A stretch of 64,000 nt of DNA. Source: Megamonas hypermegale_A. Lineage in GTDB: Bacteria > Bacillota > Negativicutes > Selenomonadales > Selenomonadaceae. Of this stretch, positions 44,475 to 52,459 are shown piece after piece (within the stretch, counting starts at the first letter, position 1; every line of letters starts with the position of its first letter). A model generated the notes under the pieces. That model was given only the letters and a program-made list of their open reading frames with translations. It made no database searches and was not told the DNA's origin. Both the position numbers and the translations under genes were made by a program. The stretch lies in assembly GCF_030371585.1 (NCBI RefSeq), contig NZ_JAUDCE010000008.1; one strand, 5' to 3'.

Positions 44475-45188
44475 ATGGCAGCATTACTGAAAATAAACGA
44501 CATAAATGTATATTACGGAGCAATTCACGCTATAAAGGGTATCAGCCTGGAAGTAAACGAAGGCGAAATCGTTACGCTTATCGGGGCAAACGGCGCCGGT
44601 AAATCCACGACACTCCGCACGATTTCCGGTCTGTTAAAACCGAAAACGGGTACGATTGAATTTGAAGGTAAAAACATTGCTGGCATACCGGCGCAGAACA
44701 TCGTCAAAGCCGGTATATCCCAAGTCCCGGAAGGCCGCCGCGTTTTCGCGGAAATGACCGTTATGGAAAATCTGGAACTCGGCGCATTTATCCGCAAGGA
44801 CAAAGCCGGTATCGCCAAAGACTTGAAAATGGTTTTCGAACGTTTCCCGCGTCTGGAAGAACGTAAAAATCAGGATGCCGGTACGCTCTCCGGCGGCGAA
44901 CAGCAGATGCTCGCCATGGGCAGAGCGCTCATGAGCCGCCCGCGCCTGTTGCTTCTGGACGAGCCGTCCATGGGGCTTGCGCCGCTGCTCATTCGGGAAA
45001 TCTTCTCGATTATCGAAGACATCAACAAGACAGGTACGACAATCCTGCTCGTTGAGCAGAATGCCAACATGGCTCTTTCCATCGCCAACCGCGCCTACGT
45101 TCTGGAAACGGGACGCATTACGCTCTCCGGCGACGCCAAGGAGCTGGCAGCCAGCGAGGATGTGCGCAAAGCATATTTAGGCGGCTAA
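44475..45188 (+). CDS. livF: branched-chain amino acid ABC transporter ATP-binding protein LivF
   Basis: A 237-residue ATPase with Walker A GANGAGKSTTLR, Q-loop SQVPEGRRVFAEMTVMENL (typical LivF), signature LSGGEQQMLAMGRAL and Walker B LLLLDEPSMGLAP. The C-terminus ends VRKAYLGG. Last of the transporter genes; a terminator hairpin follows. Confidence 0.96.
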   Translation: MAALLKINDINVYYGAIHAIKGISLEVNEGEIVTLIGANGAGKSTTLRTISGLLKPKTGTIEFEGKNIAGIPAQNIVKAGISQVPEGRRVFAEMTVMENLELGAFIRKDKAGIAKDLKMVFERFPRLEERKNQDAGTLSGGEQQMLAMGRALMSRPRLLLLDEPSMGLAPLLIREIFSIIEDINKTGTTILLVEQNANMALSIANRAYVLETGRITLSGDAKELAASEDVRKAYLGG

Positions 45189-45214
45189 TTCAAATTGAAT
45201 GTAAATTTTTGCAG

Positions 45215-45247
45215 GGATTTGCTGTAAATGCAGCGAATCCTTTTTTT
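45215..45247 (+). terminator. terminator after livF
   Basis: GGATTTGCTG (45215-45224) with CAGCGAATCC (45231-45240) and a T run. Confidence 0.8.
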
Positions 45248-45276
45248 ATAGAGAAAATTAATATGAGGTGAATGAT

Positions 45277-45921
45277 ATGTTTGTTATCAATAGAATGACC
45301 AAAAATCCGATAACAGTAACGCCGGATGCCAAAATCGACGAAGTATCCAATCTTATAAAGGTGAAAAAAATCCGCCGCATTCCGGTAGTGGAAAACGGCA
45401 AACTCGTCGGCTTTTTCAGCGACCGCGACTTAATGCGCGTTGCACCGTCTCCGGCAACGACACTTTCCCGCTACGAAATCAATTCGCTGCTCGCTAAAAT
45501 GTGTGTTCGCGACATTATGCAGAAAAAAGTCATCTCCGTCAATGTCGATGCTACAATTGAAGAAGCGGCGCTTCTGATGTACAAAAACAAAATCGGCGGT
45601 ATGCCGGTCGTAAGCAACGTAGGCGCTGTTGTCGGTGTTATCACGGAAACGGATATATTCAAGACTTTCGTTGATGTAATGGGACTTGCCGACGGCAAAA
45701 CGCGCATCACGTTGGAAGTAACGGACAAAATAGGCGTCGTTAAGGATATCGCCACCATTTTCGGCGAAGAAGGCGTAAGTATCGACAGCCTTATCACCTG
45801 TAAAAAAGACGACAATAAATATGAAATCGTTATCCGCGGCGACATCACAAATATCGACGATATGAAGCAGAAACTGGAAGAAAAAGGCTACAAAGTAATT
45901 CATACGGTTAAAATCGGCTAA
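45277..45921 (+). CDS. CBS-domain pair plus ACT domain protein (AcuB-like)
   Basis: A 214-residue protein. Two CBS motifs (MTKNPITVTPDAKIDEVSNL and IMQKKVISVNVDATIEEAAL) bind adenine nucleotides, and a C-terminal ACT domain (EVTDKIGVVKDIATIFGEEG) usually binds amino acids. ATG 45277 has GAGGTG six bases upstream, better than the GTG at 45268. It follows the liv operon after a terminator, so it may sense the amino acids it imports. This link is inference. The regulated partner is unknown. Confidence 0.9.
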   Translation: MFVINRMTKNPITVTPDAKIDEVSNLIKVKKIRRIPVVENGKLVGFFSDRDLMRVAPSPATTLSRYEINSLLAKMCVRDIMQKKVISVNVDATIEEAALLMYKNKIGGMPVVSNVGAVVGVITETDIFKTFVDVMGLADGKTRITLEVTDKIGVVKDIATIFGEEGVSIDSLITCKKDDNKYEIVIRGDITNIDDMKQKLEEKGYKVIHTVKIG

Positions 45922-45924
45922 AAG

Positions 45925-45967
45925 AAAAAGCTGTAACAATAAAAATAAAATTGTTACAGCTTTTTTT
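45925..45967. terminator. bidirectional terminator between convergent genes
   Basis: AAAAAGCTGTAACAAT (45925-45940) and ATTGTTACAGCTTTTT (45950-45965). The T tract overlaps the stop codon of the MerR gene on the other strand. Confidence 0.88.
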
Positions 45968-46328
45968 AGTTGAATTCTATCATTTTTTGATAATGCATCT
46001 CGCCGCTTTGCAAAATCTGCAATTTGTTTTTCAGGGAAAATATTTTTTCTTCCAGTGATTTCTTCTGTCTTAATATTATGGCTTGCCGCTGTTCCGTGGT
46101 ATCTTTAGCCTGTCGGTATAAATCGAGATATGTTTTTATGTCTTTAATACTCATTCCGATATTTTTCAAATGAATTATCACGTTTATCGTAAAAAAATCT
46201 TCATCTTTAAATACGCGTCTGCCGTTTTTCCGTTCAATGCAAGACAGCAAACCTTCTTTTTCATAATAACGTATCGTATATGCAGATATCCCGGTTTTTT
46301 CTGCAAATTCCGAAATAGTGTACGCCAT
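45966..46328 (-). CDS. MerR-family transcriptional regulator
   Basis: A 120-residue regulator. The winged HTH start YTISEFAEKTGISAYTIRYY is followed by YEKEGLLSCIERKNGRRVF and a dimerising coiled coil (LRQKKSLEEKIFSLKNKLQ). No metal-binding Cys cluster is present, so it probably belongs to the oxidative/electrophile or organic-ligand subgroup (AdhR/YhdM-like). It is downstream of the rhodanese gene on the same strand. It is a candidate for the 19 bp-spacer promoter at 39142. Confidence 0.9.
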   Translation of the reverse strand: MAYTISEFAEKTGISAYTIRYYEKEGLLSCIERKNGRRVFKDEDFFTINVIIHLKNIGMSIKDIKTYLDLYRQAKDTTEQRQAIILRQKKSLEEKIFSLKNKLQILQSGEMHYQKMIEFN

Positions 46329-46384
46329 ACAAATCCCTTCCTAAAAAAGCAATTAATTCAAATCGTTAACCAAATTTTTTCACT

Positions 46385-46864
46385 TCAGTCATCATTTCTA
46401 TTCTCCTCCAGCCATTTATTATATTCTTCCACCGGCGGCTTTCCTGCAATGTATGAAAGCTCCGGTATGTCCGGACGTTTCTGTTGCAAAATCTCATATG
46501 CTTCAACTGCCACAACGCCTGCACCGCAGTGTAATATCACCGGTCTATTTGGCGGAATTTCATTATAACGCTGTTCCATTTCCGTATACGGAATATGCAT
46601 CGCACCTGTAATACCGTTTTGTAATTTCCATTTCGGCTCATTAACTTCTACTATGATTAAATCGGGAGTTTTCTTCATATATTCCAGAGCTTCCTGCGGC
46701 TCCATCGCCCCCAGTAGCTTTCCTGAACCTGTATTTACAGATGTTTCTTTTTCTATCGTTTCATTTTGTTTATTTGCCGAAGCCATTTGATTTTTTTCAC
46801 CGGAGCAACCCATCATAGCCATACTCATCATACCGATAAGAAAAAATAATATAATCTTCTTCAT
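46385..46864 (-). CDS. rhodanese-domain lipoprotein
   Basis: A 159-residue protein with a lipoprotein signal (KKIILFFLIGMMSMAMMGC) and a rhodanese domain whose active-site loop is ILHCGAGVVAVEA, with the catalytic Cys present. ATG 46864 was taken; a GTG at 46870 is in frame with comparable spacing to GGCGG. It would face the outside of the cytoplasmic membrane and handle sulfane sulfur. The first gene of a two-gene run with the MerR regulator. Confidence 0.87.
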   Translation of the reverse strand: MKKIILFFLIGMMSMAMMGCSGEKNQMASANKQNETIEKETSVNTGSGKLLGAMEPQEALEYMKKTPDLIIVEVNEPKWKLQNGITGAMHIPYTEMEQRYNEIPPNRPVILHCGAGVVAVEAYEILQQKRPDIPELSYIAGKPPVEEYNKWLEENRNDD

Positions 46865-47025
46865 TAGCACTGCCGCCTTTCCGTTACATTGTTCATATCT
46901 AAAGTATACGAATTTACTTCATTGATATCAGCGCTAATTTTTAATAAATGATATGGCATTTTCTAACATCATCATTTATACTGAAAATTAATAGAACGCT
47001 AATCAAATTTCAGGAGCAGATTGTT

Positions 47026-47976
47026 ATGAAAAGTGATATTCTAAAATCAGCTATTAATAAACTCAGCCGTCATTTTGCCGCACGAAACTGGAAATATCTT
47101 GATATTGCGACTGAAAAAACCATAGAAAAATCATTTGCATGGCCCGGTTTGCCAGAAGAAAATATTATGATTTGCGTCCATAAAGGCAAAGATATCCGGG
47201 AATTGTTCCATCGGCAGGATTTCTTCTTCTTTAATTTTGCATATGAGGGAAACTACAGTGCACTGAGTTACAAATCAAATAATTATATAACCATTCAGGA
47301 AAATGAATGTTATATCGGCCAGCCGTTCTCCGGCTACGCGCTATATGCTCACAGTGAAAAGGAATTTACTATTATCGGTATTCTAATTCAAAAAGAGACT
47401 TTCTTTAAAATATTTTTATCGATATTATCGGCTGATACAAAACTTTTTCGTTTTTTCCTCAATGCACAGACAAATAAATACTCTGAAGAATTTATTCATT
47501 TGCATTTCAATGATACGTGCAATATTCGCACGCTTTTGGAAATGATGGTTATCGAATATGCCAATCCGCAGGAAGACACGCAAGCTGTTTTACAGCCGAT
47601 GGTGCTGACACTTCTCATGTATGTGGCCCGACAGTATAAATTGTCCGAAATACATAAAAATGAAACATTGTCCGATAAAATCATTCGCTACATTTCGGAA
47701 CACAATGACTGCATAAAATTAAAAGATGTTGCCAGACATTTTTCCTATCATCCTAATTATGTATCTGCACTCTTACACCGCGAGCTCGGTAAATCATTTT
47801 CCGAAATCGTATTGGAACAGCGCATGGAAAAAGCTGTCAATTTATTAAAAAACACATCTCTTTCCATTGAAAAAATCGCCGGTATGCTCGGATACAGCAA
47901 CAGCAGCAATTTTTATAAGGCCTTTCGTAAATATTATCAACAAACTCCGCGTGAATTTATTACCACTCAAAAATGA
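47026..47976 (+). CDS. AraC-family transcriptional regulator
   Basis: A 316-residue regulator with an N-terminal sensor domain of cupin type (residues ~35-160) and a C-terminal double HTH: HNDCIKLKDVARHFSYHPNYVSALLH and KNTSLSIEKIAGMLGYSNSSNFYKAF followed by QTPREF. ATG 47026 has CAGGAG eight bases upstream. It is divergent from the rhodanese gene; a nitroreductase follows on the other strand, either could be a target. Confidence 0.92.
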   Translation: MKSDILKSAINKLSRHFAARNWKYLDIATEKTIEKSFAWPGLPEENIMICVHKGKDIRELFHRQDFFFFNFAYEGNYSALSYKSNNYITIQENECYIGQPFSGYALYAHSEKEFTIIGILIQKETFFKIFLSILSADTKLFRFFLNAQTNKYSEEFIHLHFNDTCNIRTLLEMMVIEYANPQEDTQAVLQPMVLTLLMYVARQYKLSEIHKNETLSDKIIRYISEHNDCIKLKDVARHFSYHPNYVSALLHRELGKSFSEIVLEQRMEKAVNLLKNTSLSIEKIAGMLGYSNSSNFYKAFRKYYQQTPREFITTQK

Positions 47977-47988
47977 TGATTGTAAAAC

Positions 47989-48024
47989 AAAAAAAGCAGG
48001 AAAGAAAATCTTCCTGCTTTTTTC
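47989..48024. terminator. bidirectional terminator between convergent genes
   Basis: AAAAAAAGCAGGAA (47989-48002) and TTCCTGCTTTTTT (48011-48023). Confidence 0.88.
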
Positions 48025-48525
48025 TTAGAATTTTTCATAATGGATTTTAGCATCGTTCCATTTGTTTTTTACTTTCGGTGTTTCTGCCGGATAACCGAAA
48101 GCAATCATCCACAAAGGCACGATATTTTGCGGCAGAGAAAAATATTGGCGGATAGGTTCAACCCGTTCACTGTTGGGATAAACACCAATCCAGCAGCTGC
48201 CGATGCCGAGTTTTTTCGCGGCAATCAGCATATTTTCCGTAGCGGCGGCGCAGTCCTGCTCGCAGTAGTCAATGAACGGATTACAGTTCGTATCGGCGCA
48301 TACGAGCATACCGAGAGCGGCTCTGCCTATCGGTCCCGCATACGGTGAAAATGTCGCCATTTTTGCCAGTGTTTCCCTATTCTGCACGATTAGAAATTCC
48401 CACGGCTGCGTATTTTTGGCGCTCGGCGCGGCAAAACCCGCCTGCAAAATCTGTTTCAGTTTTTCCGGCTCGATTTTTCTGTCTAAAAATCTGCGTACAC
48501 TTGTGCGGTTTAGAATATCCTGCAT
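48025..48525 (-). CDS. nitroreductase-family flavoprotein
   Basis: A 166-residue protein. The FMN-binding start is RTSVRRFLDRKIEPEKL, followed by AGFAAPSAKNTQPWEFLIV and the C-terminal GSCWIGVYPN…IAFGYPAETP block. Small nitroreductases of anaerobes reduce nitro compounds, quinones or flavins with NAD(P)H. Convergent with the AraC gene. Substrate unknown. Confidence 0.92.
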   Translation of the reverse strand: MQDILNRTSVRRFLDRKIEPEKLKQILQAGFAAPSAKNTQPWEFLIVQNRETLAKMATFSPYAGPIGRAALGMLVCADTNCNPFIDYCEQDCAAATENMLIAAKKLGIGSCWIGVYPNSERVEPIRQYFSLPQNIVPLWMIAFGYPAETPKVKNKWNDAKIHYEKF

Positions 48526-48652
48526 AATAACACCTTCTATTCATTGTTTTTCAGCTGTGCATTAATTACATATTTCTGTTTGCTGCTGCGCGGCTTATCC
48601 GGAATGGTCATCAGCAGCAGATTTTGTCTGATTAAAAGGAAGAAATATATTT

Positions 48653-50026
48653 TTATTTTTTTACAATGAGGCAAACAGACTCTACATGGCCTGTCTGCGG
48701 GAACATGTCGACCGGCTGGACTTCCACCGCTTTGTAGCCGAGTTCATCCAGTATGGCAATATCACGGGCAAGCGACGCCGGATTGCACGATACGTAGACA
48801 ATGCGTTTCGGGCGCATAGCAGCAAATATCTTGAGCACCTCTGGAGCGCAGCCGGCACGCGGCGGGTCTGTTACTATTACGTCGGGACGCAGTCCTTTAC
48901 GGTAAAGCTGCGGCATAAGACGTGCAGCGTCGCCCGTCATGAATTCGGCGTTTCTTATATTATTGTCGCGGGCGTTGGCAACGGCATCACGGATTGCTTC
49001 CGGCACGATTTCCATGCCGTAGACTTTTTTCGCCTTCTGCGCCAGAAACAGTGATATTGTTCCTGTACCGCAGTAACCGTCGATAACCGTTTCCTTGCCT
49101 GTAAGATTGGCATATTTCAATGCACATTCATACAGTCTTTCCGCCTGTTCCGTATTCACCTGGAAAAACGACAGCGCGGAAATTTTGAATTTCAGACTGC
49201 CTAGCCTATCGGTGATATGTGAAGCTCCCCAGAGAATTTTGCATTCCTTGCCCATGATGATGTTATTTCTGCCCGTATTGATATTCTGCACAATGCTGGT
49301 CAGGTTCGGAATTTTGCTGCGCAGGAAGTTCACGATTTCACGCACGCGCGGAATTTTCGGCTGCGCCGTAACGAGCACTACCATCGCTTCCGTTTCATCG
49401 CGGTTTGTGCGTCCCACTACATGGCGCAAAAGGCCATAGTGCGTTTTCTCATCATAAACACTCAATTTGAATTTTGTCGCCATTTCCCGCACGGCATTGG
49501 CTATCACATTATTTGTATGCTTTTGAATATGGCACATCTGCGTATTAATGATGTTGTGCGAACTGTGTGCATAGCAGCCGACGATAATTCCCTCTTTTTT
49601 GCTGCGGCCGATAGGAAACTGCATTTTATTGCGGTAGTGCCATTCATGCACGGACGGCAGCGTCGGATGAATGGTGATATCCTTTTTGATGGCGATATGC
49701 TCCATCATGTCGATTACCTTCTGCTGTTTGGCGTTGAGCTGCGCTTCATAGGAATAATGCTGCAGCTGGCAGGCGCCGCAGTCATCATAAACGGGACAAA
49801 CCGGTTTTATGCGTTCTGAAGCTTTTTCGATAATGGATACGATTTCGCCCGTAGCATAATTTTTTTTGACCAAAGTGATTTTTGCTTCGACCGTTTCACC
49901 CGGCAGTGCGTACGGCACAAATACGGTGAAATTTTCATATCGTCCCACGCCTTCGCCGCTCTGTCCCATACCGGTAATCTGTATATTATATTTCTGTCCT
50001 AGCTGAACAGGAATTTTTGTTTTCAT
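48653..50026 (-). CDS. rlmD: 23S rRNA (uracil-C5)-methyltransferase RlmD/RumA family
   Basis: A 457-residue enzyme. An N-terminal TRAM domain (GQSGEGVGRYENFTVFVPYA) leads to a [4Fe-4S] cysteine set, the start of which is KPVCPVYDDCGACQLQH with a later Cys in INTQMCHIQ. The methyltransferase core has VIDGYCGTGTISLFLA, VTDPPRAGC and the catalytic Cys in YVSCNPASLARD. Makes m5U in 23S rRNA. Firmicutes often have two paralogues; which position is modified is inferred. Confidence 0.92.
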   Translation of the reverse strand: MKTKIPVQLGQKYNIQITGMGQSGEGVGRYENFTVFVPYALPGETVEAKITLVKKNYATGEIVSIIEKASERIKPVCPVYDDCGACQLQHYSYEAQLNAKQQKVIDMMEHIAIKKDITIHPTLPSVHEWHYRNKMQFPIGRSKKEGIIVGCYAHSSHNIINTQMCHIQKHTNNVIANAVREMATKFKLSVYDEKTHYGLLRHVVGRTNRDETEAMVVLVTAQPKIPRVREIVNFLRSKIPNLTSIVQNINTGRNNIIMGKECKILWGASHITDRLGSLKFKISALSFFQVNTEQAERLYECALKYANLTGKETVIDGYCGTGTISLFLAQKAKKVYGMEIVPEAIRDAVANARDNNIRNAEFMTGDAARLMPQLYRKGLRPDVIVTDPPRAGCAPEVLKIFAAMRPKRIVYVSCNPASLARDIAILDELGYKAVEVQPVDMFPQTGHVESVCLIVKK

Positions 50027-50079
50027 TAAGTTAGAAACTCCTTCGTTGAAATAAAAAATTTAGCTTATATCATATATAT

Positions 50080-50748
50080 TTATTTGGCAAAATTAACTGC
50101 CTTCAACAATTCCAGCGGAGATGATATCAAAATATCCGCGCCGTTTTCCTTTAACTCCGTTTCCGTGCGGAAACCCCAGAGCACGCCGACGGCGAGCATA
50201 CCGGCATTTACGGCCGTCTGCATATCCACGCCGGAATCACCGAGATAGGCTATTTCTTGCGGCTGCAAATTCCAGTTTTGCGCCATGGCAAGCACTTTGC
50301 CCGGATCGGGCTTGCGCTTCAAACCCTGTTTATCGCCGATAATCTCGTCGAAAATATCTTCACCGAACAGTGCTTTTATAATAACCTTTGCTGCTTCATC
50401 GTGTTTATTCGTGCAGACACCGAGTTTTATATTTTGAGCGCACAATTTTTCTAACAGTTCCGTAATACCTTCATACGGACGAGTCTTGTCCATATTATGG
50501 CGCGCGTAGACCGCCTTGAATTTTTCCAGTGCTTCGTCTAATAAATCCTGTTTATCATCAGGCAGTGAGCGCTGCATAAGCTTTCGGATGCCGTTGCCCA
50601 CGCGGTATTTATAGCTTTCAACATCGTGCGTCGGCAGATTGTATGAAGCAAGCACTATATTCACGCTGTCCGCCAAATCGTTCAGAGAATTGACGAGCGT
50701 TCCGTCCAAATCGAAAATAACGGCTTTGTACTGTATCTGTTTCTCCAT
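50080..50748 (-). CDS. HAD-family phosphatase, phosphoglycolate phosphatase-like
   Basis: A 222-residue hydrolase. The nucleophile motif is VIFDLDGTLVNSLND (DxDGT); the cap domain covers residues ~17-85; motif II is LGVCTNKHDEAAK; and GDSGVDMQTAVNAGM is motif IV. ATG 50748 has AAAGG nine bases upstream, so the longer in-frame N-terminus is not used. The FolP-like gene ends 5 bp before this start. Confidence 0.9.
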   Translation of the reverse strand: MEKQIQYKAVIFDLDGTLVNSLNDLADSVNIVLASYNLPTHDVESYKYRVGNGIRKLMQRSLPDDKQDLLDEALEKFKAVYARHNMDKTRPYEGITELLEKLCAQNIKLGVCTNKHDEAAKVIIKALFGEDIFDEIIGDKQGLKRKPDPGKVLAMAQNWNLQPQEIAYLGDSGVDMQTAVNAGMLAVGVLWGFRTETELKENGADILISSPLELLKAVNFAK

Positions 50749-50753
50749 TGAAA

Positions 50754-51122
50754 TCATCCTTTCTCTGTGAGTATTTCTTCCAATACGGCGGCAACATTTT
50801 TCAGCTTCCACGGCTGCATTTTAAGTACCGGTATCGCCTGTCTGTACTGGTGCAGTGTCGCCATAATGATTACATCGCTCGTTTCACGGCTCAAATCGGC
50901 ACAATGGCGCGATATGGCAACTTCGCCGCCTTTACTGAGAAATGTCTGTTTTAAAATATTAGCCGCTTTCGTGTTTATGTCCGTCAGTTTTATAACTTTA
51001 AAGACGGCTTTATCCTTCATAATAGCGATACCGGCGGAGGTGCATTCGATTTTTTTCATTTCCACTACCGCTTGTTCTGTCGTTTCTATATTTAAAACCT
51101 GCGGGTTAAAATTATTATTCAT
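50754..51122 (-). CDS. orphan FolP-like N-terminal domain protein
   Basis: A 122-residue protein whose INTKAANILKQTFLSKGGEVA and SDVIIMATLHQYRQ resemble the N-terminal extension that precedes the dihydropteroate synthase barrel of many anaerobic Firmicutes FolP proteins. The TIM barrel itself is absent. Function unknown. Its gene directly precedes the HAD phosphatase, with which it is probably co-transcribed. Upstream lies copy 2 of the structured element. Confidence 0.6.
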   Translation of the reverse strand: MNNNFNPQVLNIETTEQAVVEMKKIECTSAGIAIMKDKAVFKVIKLTDINTKAANILKQTFLSKGGEVAISRHCADLSRETSDVIIMATLHQYRQAIPVLKMQPWKLKNVAAVLEEILTEKG

Positions 51123-51180
51123 TCTTCACCTAATAAATTTCTATTTATTGATTTTTTTACTTATCAAAGAAATTAAATTA

Positions 51181-51680
51181 AAAAAGTGCCGGTTCGGCAC
51201 AATATACGTTAAAAAGAATTAATTTCTTAATTTATCTTCATATTGCGCCGGGCAATTTTTCTTTGCTGGCACAAAGAAAAGTTGCCGAAAAAGAAAGTGC
51301 CTTAGTTCGTGCACTGCTAAGAGATTTTCACTTTAAAAATAAACTTTATTAGCTGTAACGTTCAAAAACTCGCTTATACTCAAACATTTGAACTAAAAAC
51401 ACATCTAATAAAGTTTATTTTTAATAGCTAAAGCTACCGTGAAAATCTCCAACGCAGACAAAAATTTAGCATAAATAGTAAGTTGCAATGTCAACAGCTC
51501 AAATTAAGTTTCCGTTGAATACCCAAAGGCACGAGCCAAATTATAAACATTTCGAGCTGTCGTATTGTATGTTCATATACAGAAGCCTCGAAAGCTCGCT
51601 CAGTGCAGCGATAGCGAAACGTTAAAGGTTTGTTCTTTTTGGTTCGTTTTTCTTTTGACCTTTCAAAAGAAAAATGAACA
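51181..51680 (-). repeat. large structured non-coding element, copy 2
   Basis: About 500 bp homologous to 37396-37942 in the same orientation. Helices: 51195-51205 with 51240-51250; 51251-51265 with 51272-51286; 51321-51331 with 51439-51449; 51333-51352 with 51405-51424 (20 bp, perfect, sequence unlike copy 1); 51360-51366 with 51387-51393; 51553-51558 with 51593-51598; 51642-51658 with 51663-51679. Loops and joints are strongly conserved, including CTGCTAAGAGAT, AATCTCCAACGCAGAC and GCTCG…CAGTGCAGCG. No shared reading frame. It fills the gap between two minus-strand genes. Confidence 0.75.
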
Positions 51681-52316
51681 TTAACTTAGATAAGGGTTAT
51701 TTTGTTTTTCCCAGCCGATGACGCTCGTTCCGCCGTGTCCCGGATAGACCTGCGTATCAGGGTCCAGTGTGATAATTTTCGTTTTCAGACTGGAAATAAG
51801 ATCAGTGATGGAGCCTGTCGGAAAATCCGTTCTGCCGATAGAGCCAGCAAAAAGCGAGTCGCCGCTGATAACGACTCTTTCACCGACAAGGCAGATACCG
51901 CCTGGTGTATGTCCCGGCGTATGCACGACTTTAAATTCACAGCTGCCGAATTTTATCGTATCACCTTCATGCAGTAAAATATCGGCAGGCTGCGAAACGA
52001 TTATTCGTCCCATATATCCTGCTACGGACAGATTGAGCTGCGGGTCGGTGAGCATGGCGGCATCGTCTTGATGTACAGCAAGTTTCGCCTTGAGAGCCTC
52101 GCCGAGTTCTTTATTTGCACCGATATGGTCGGCGTGAGCATGCGTATTTACAATGTATTTTATCGTGAGATTTAAATTTTTTACTGTCGCTAAAATACGG
52201 TCCGCTTCATCACCCGGGTCGACGATAATGCCTTCCAGTGATTTTTCATCATAAATAATATAACAGTTTTCCATGATGGGACCGACAACAAGCGTTACTA
52301 TTTTCAATTTCGTCAC
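51681..52316 (-). CDS. metallo-beta-lactamase-fold hydrolase (glyoxalase II/YcbL-like)
   Basis: A 211-residue zinc hydrolase with NTHAHADHIGA (HxHxDH), HTPGHTPGGICL, SGDSLFAGSIGRTDFP and GHGGTSVIGWEK. This is the standard small hydroxyacylglutathione hydrolase-like form. The structured element begins 1 bp after its stop codon. Substrate may be a thioester; not determined. The start faces away from relA and is followed upstream by MITE copy D. Confidence 0.93.
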   Translation of the reverse strand: MTKLKIVTLVVGPIMENCYIIYDEKSLEGIIVDPGDEADRILATVKNLNLTIKYIVNTHAHADHIGANKELGEALKAKLAVHQDDAAMLTDPQLNLSVAGYMGRIIVSQPADILLHEGDTIKFGSCEFKVVHTPGHTPGGICLVGERVVISGDSLFAGSIGRTDFPTGSITDLISSLKTKIITLDPDTQVYPGHGGTSVIGWEKQNNPYLS

Positions 52317-52327
52317 TCCTTATTATT

Positions 52328-52459
52328 ACCTGTTGTGCTAGTCGATTTCCCAAAGCAGTATAATAGTTTATATTTGTTCAATGTTGCCACTTAACCTCAC
52401 TAAATATAAACTATTATACTGCTGACATAAGGGCTCGATGTTTTACTAGCACAATGGGT
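52328..52459 (-). mobile_element. nested-palindrome element, copy D (MITE-like, inverted)
   Basis: The core 52354-52423 is the reverse orientation of copies A-C. The outer arms are the best kept of all: 52328-52342 (ACCTGTTGTGCTAGT) and 52445-52459 (ACTAGCACAATGGGT), differing at two bases. Flanks TTATTATTA and TTATTCTTT look like a decayed 9 bp duplication. The right end touches the relA stop codon. Confidence 0.85.

Noticed and set aside
48540..48640. A short minus-strand frame after rlmD ending …YVINAQLKNNE.
   Set aside because: No start with a ribosome-binding site, about 24 residues from the only ATG, and no supporting context; could be a decayed gene end.
52390..52410. The loop of the MITE-like element (CTTAACCTCACTAAATATAA) resembles a T3 phage RNA polymerase promoter.
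   Set aside because: One base is missing relative to the T3 consensus in the key block, it lies in an asymmetric loop repeated five times, and no phage polymerase gene is in the window; probably chance.
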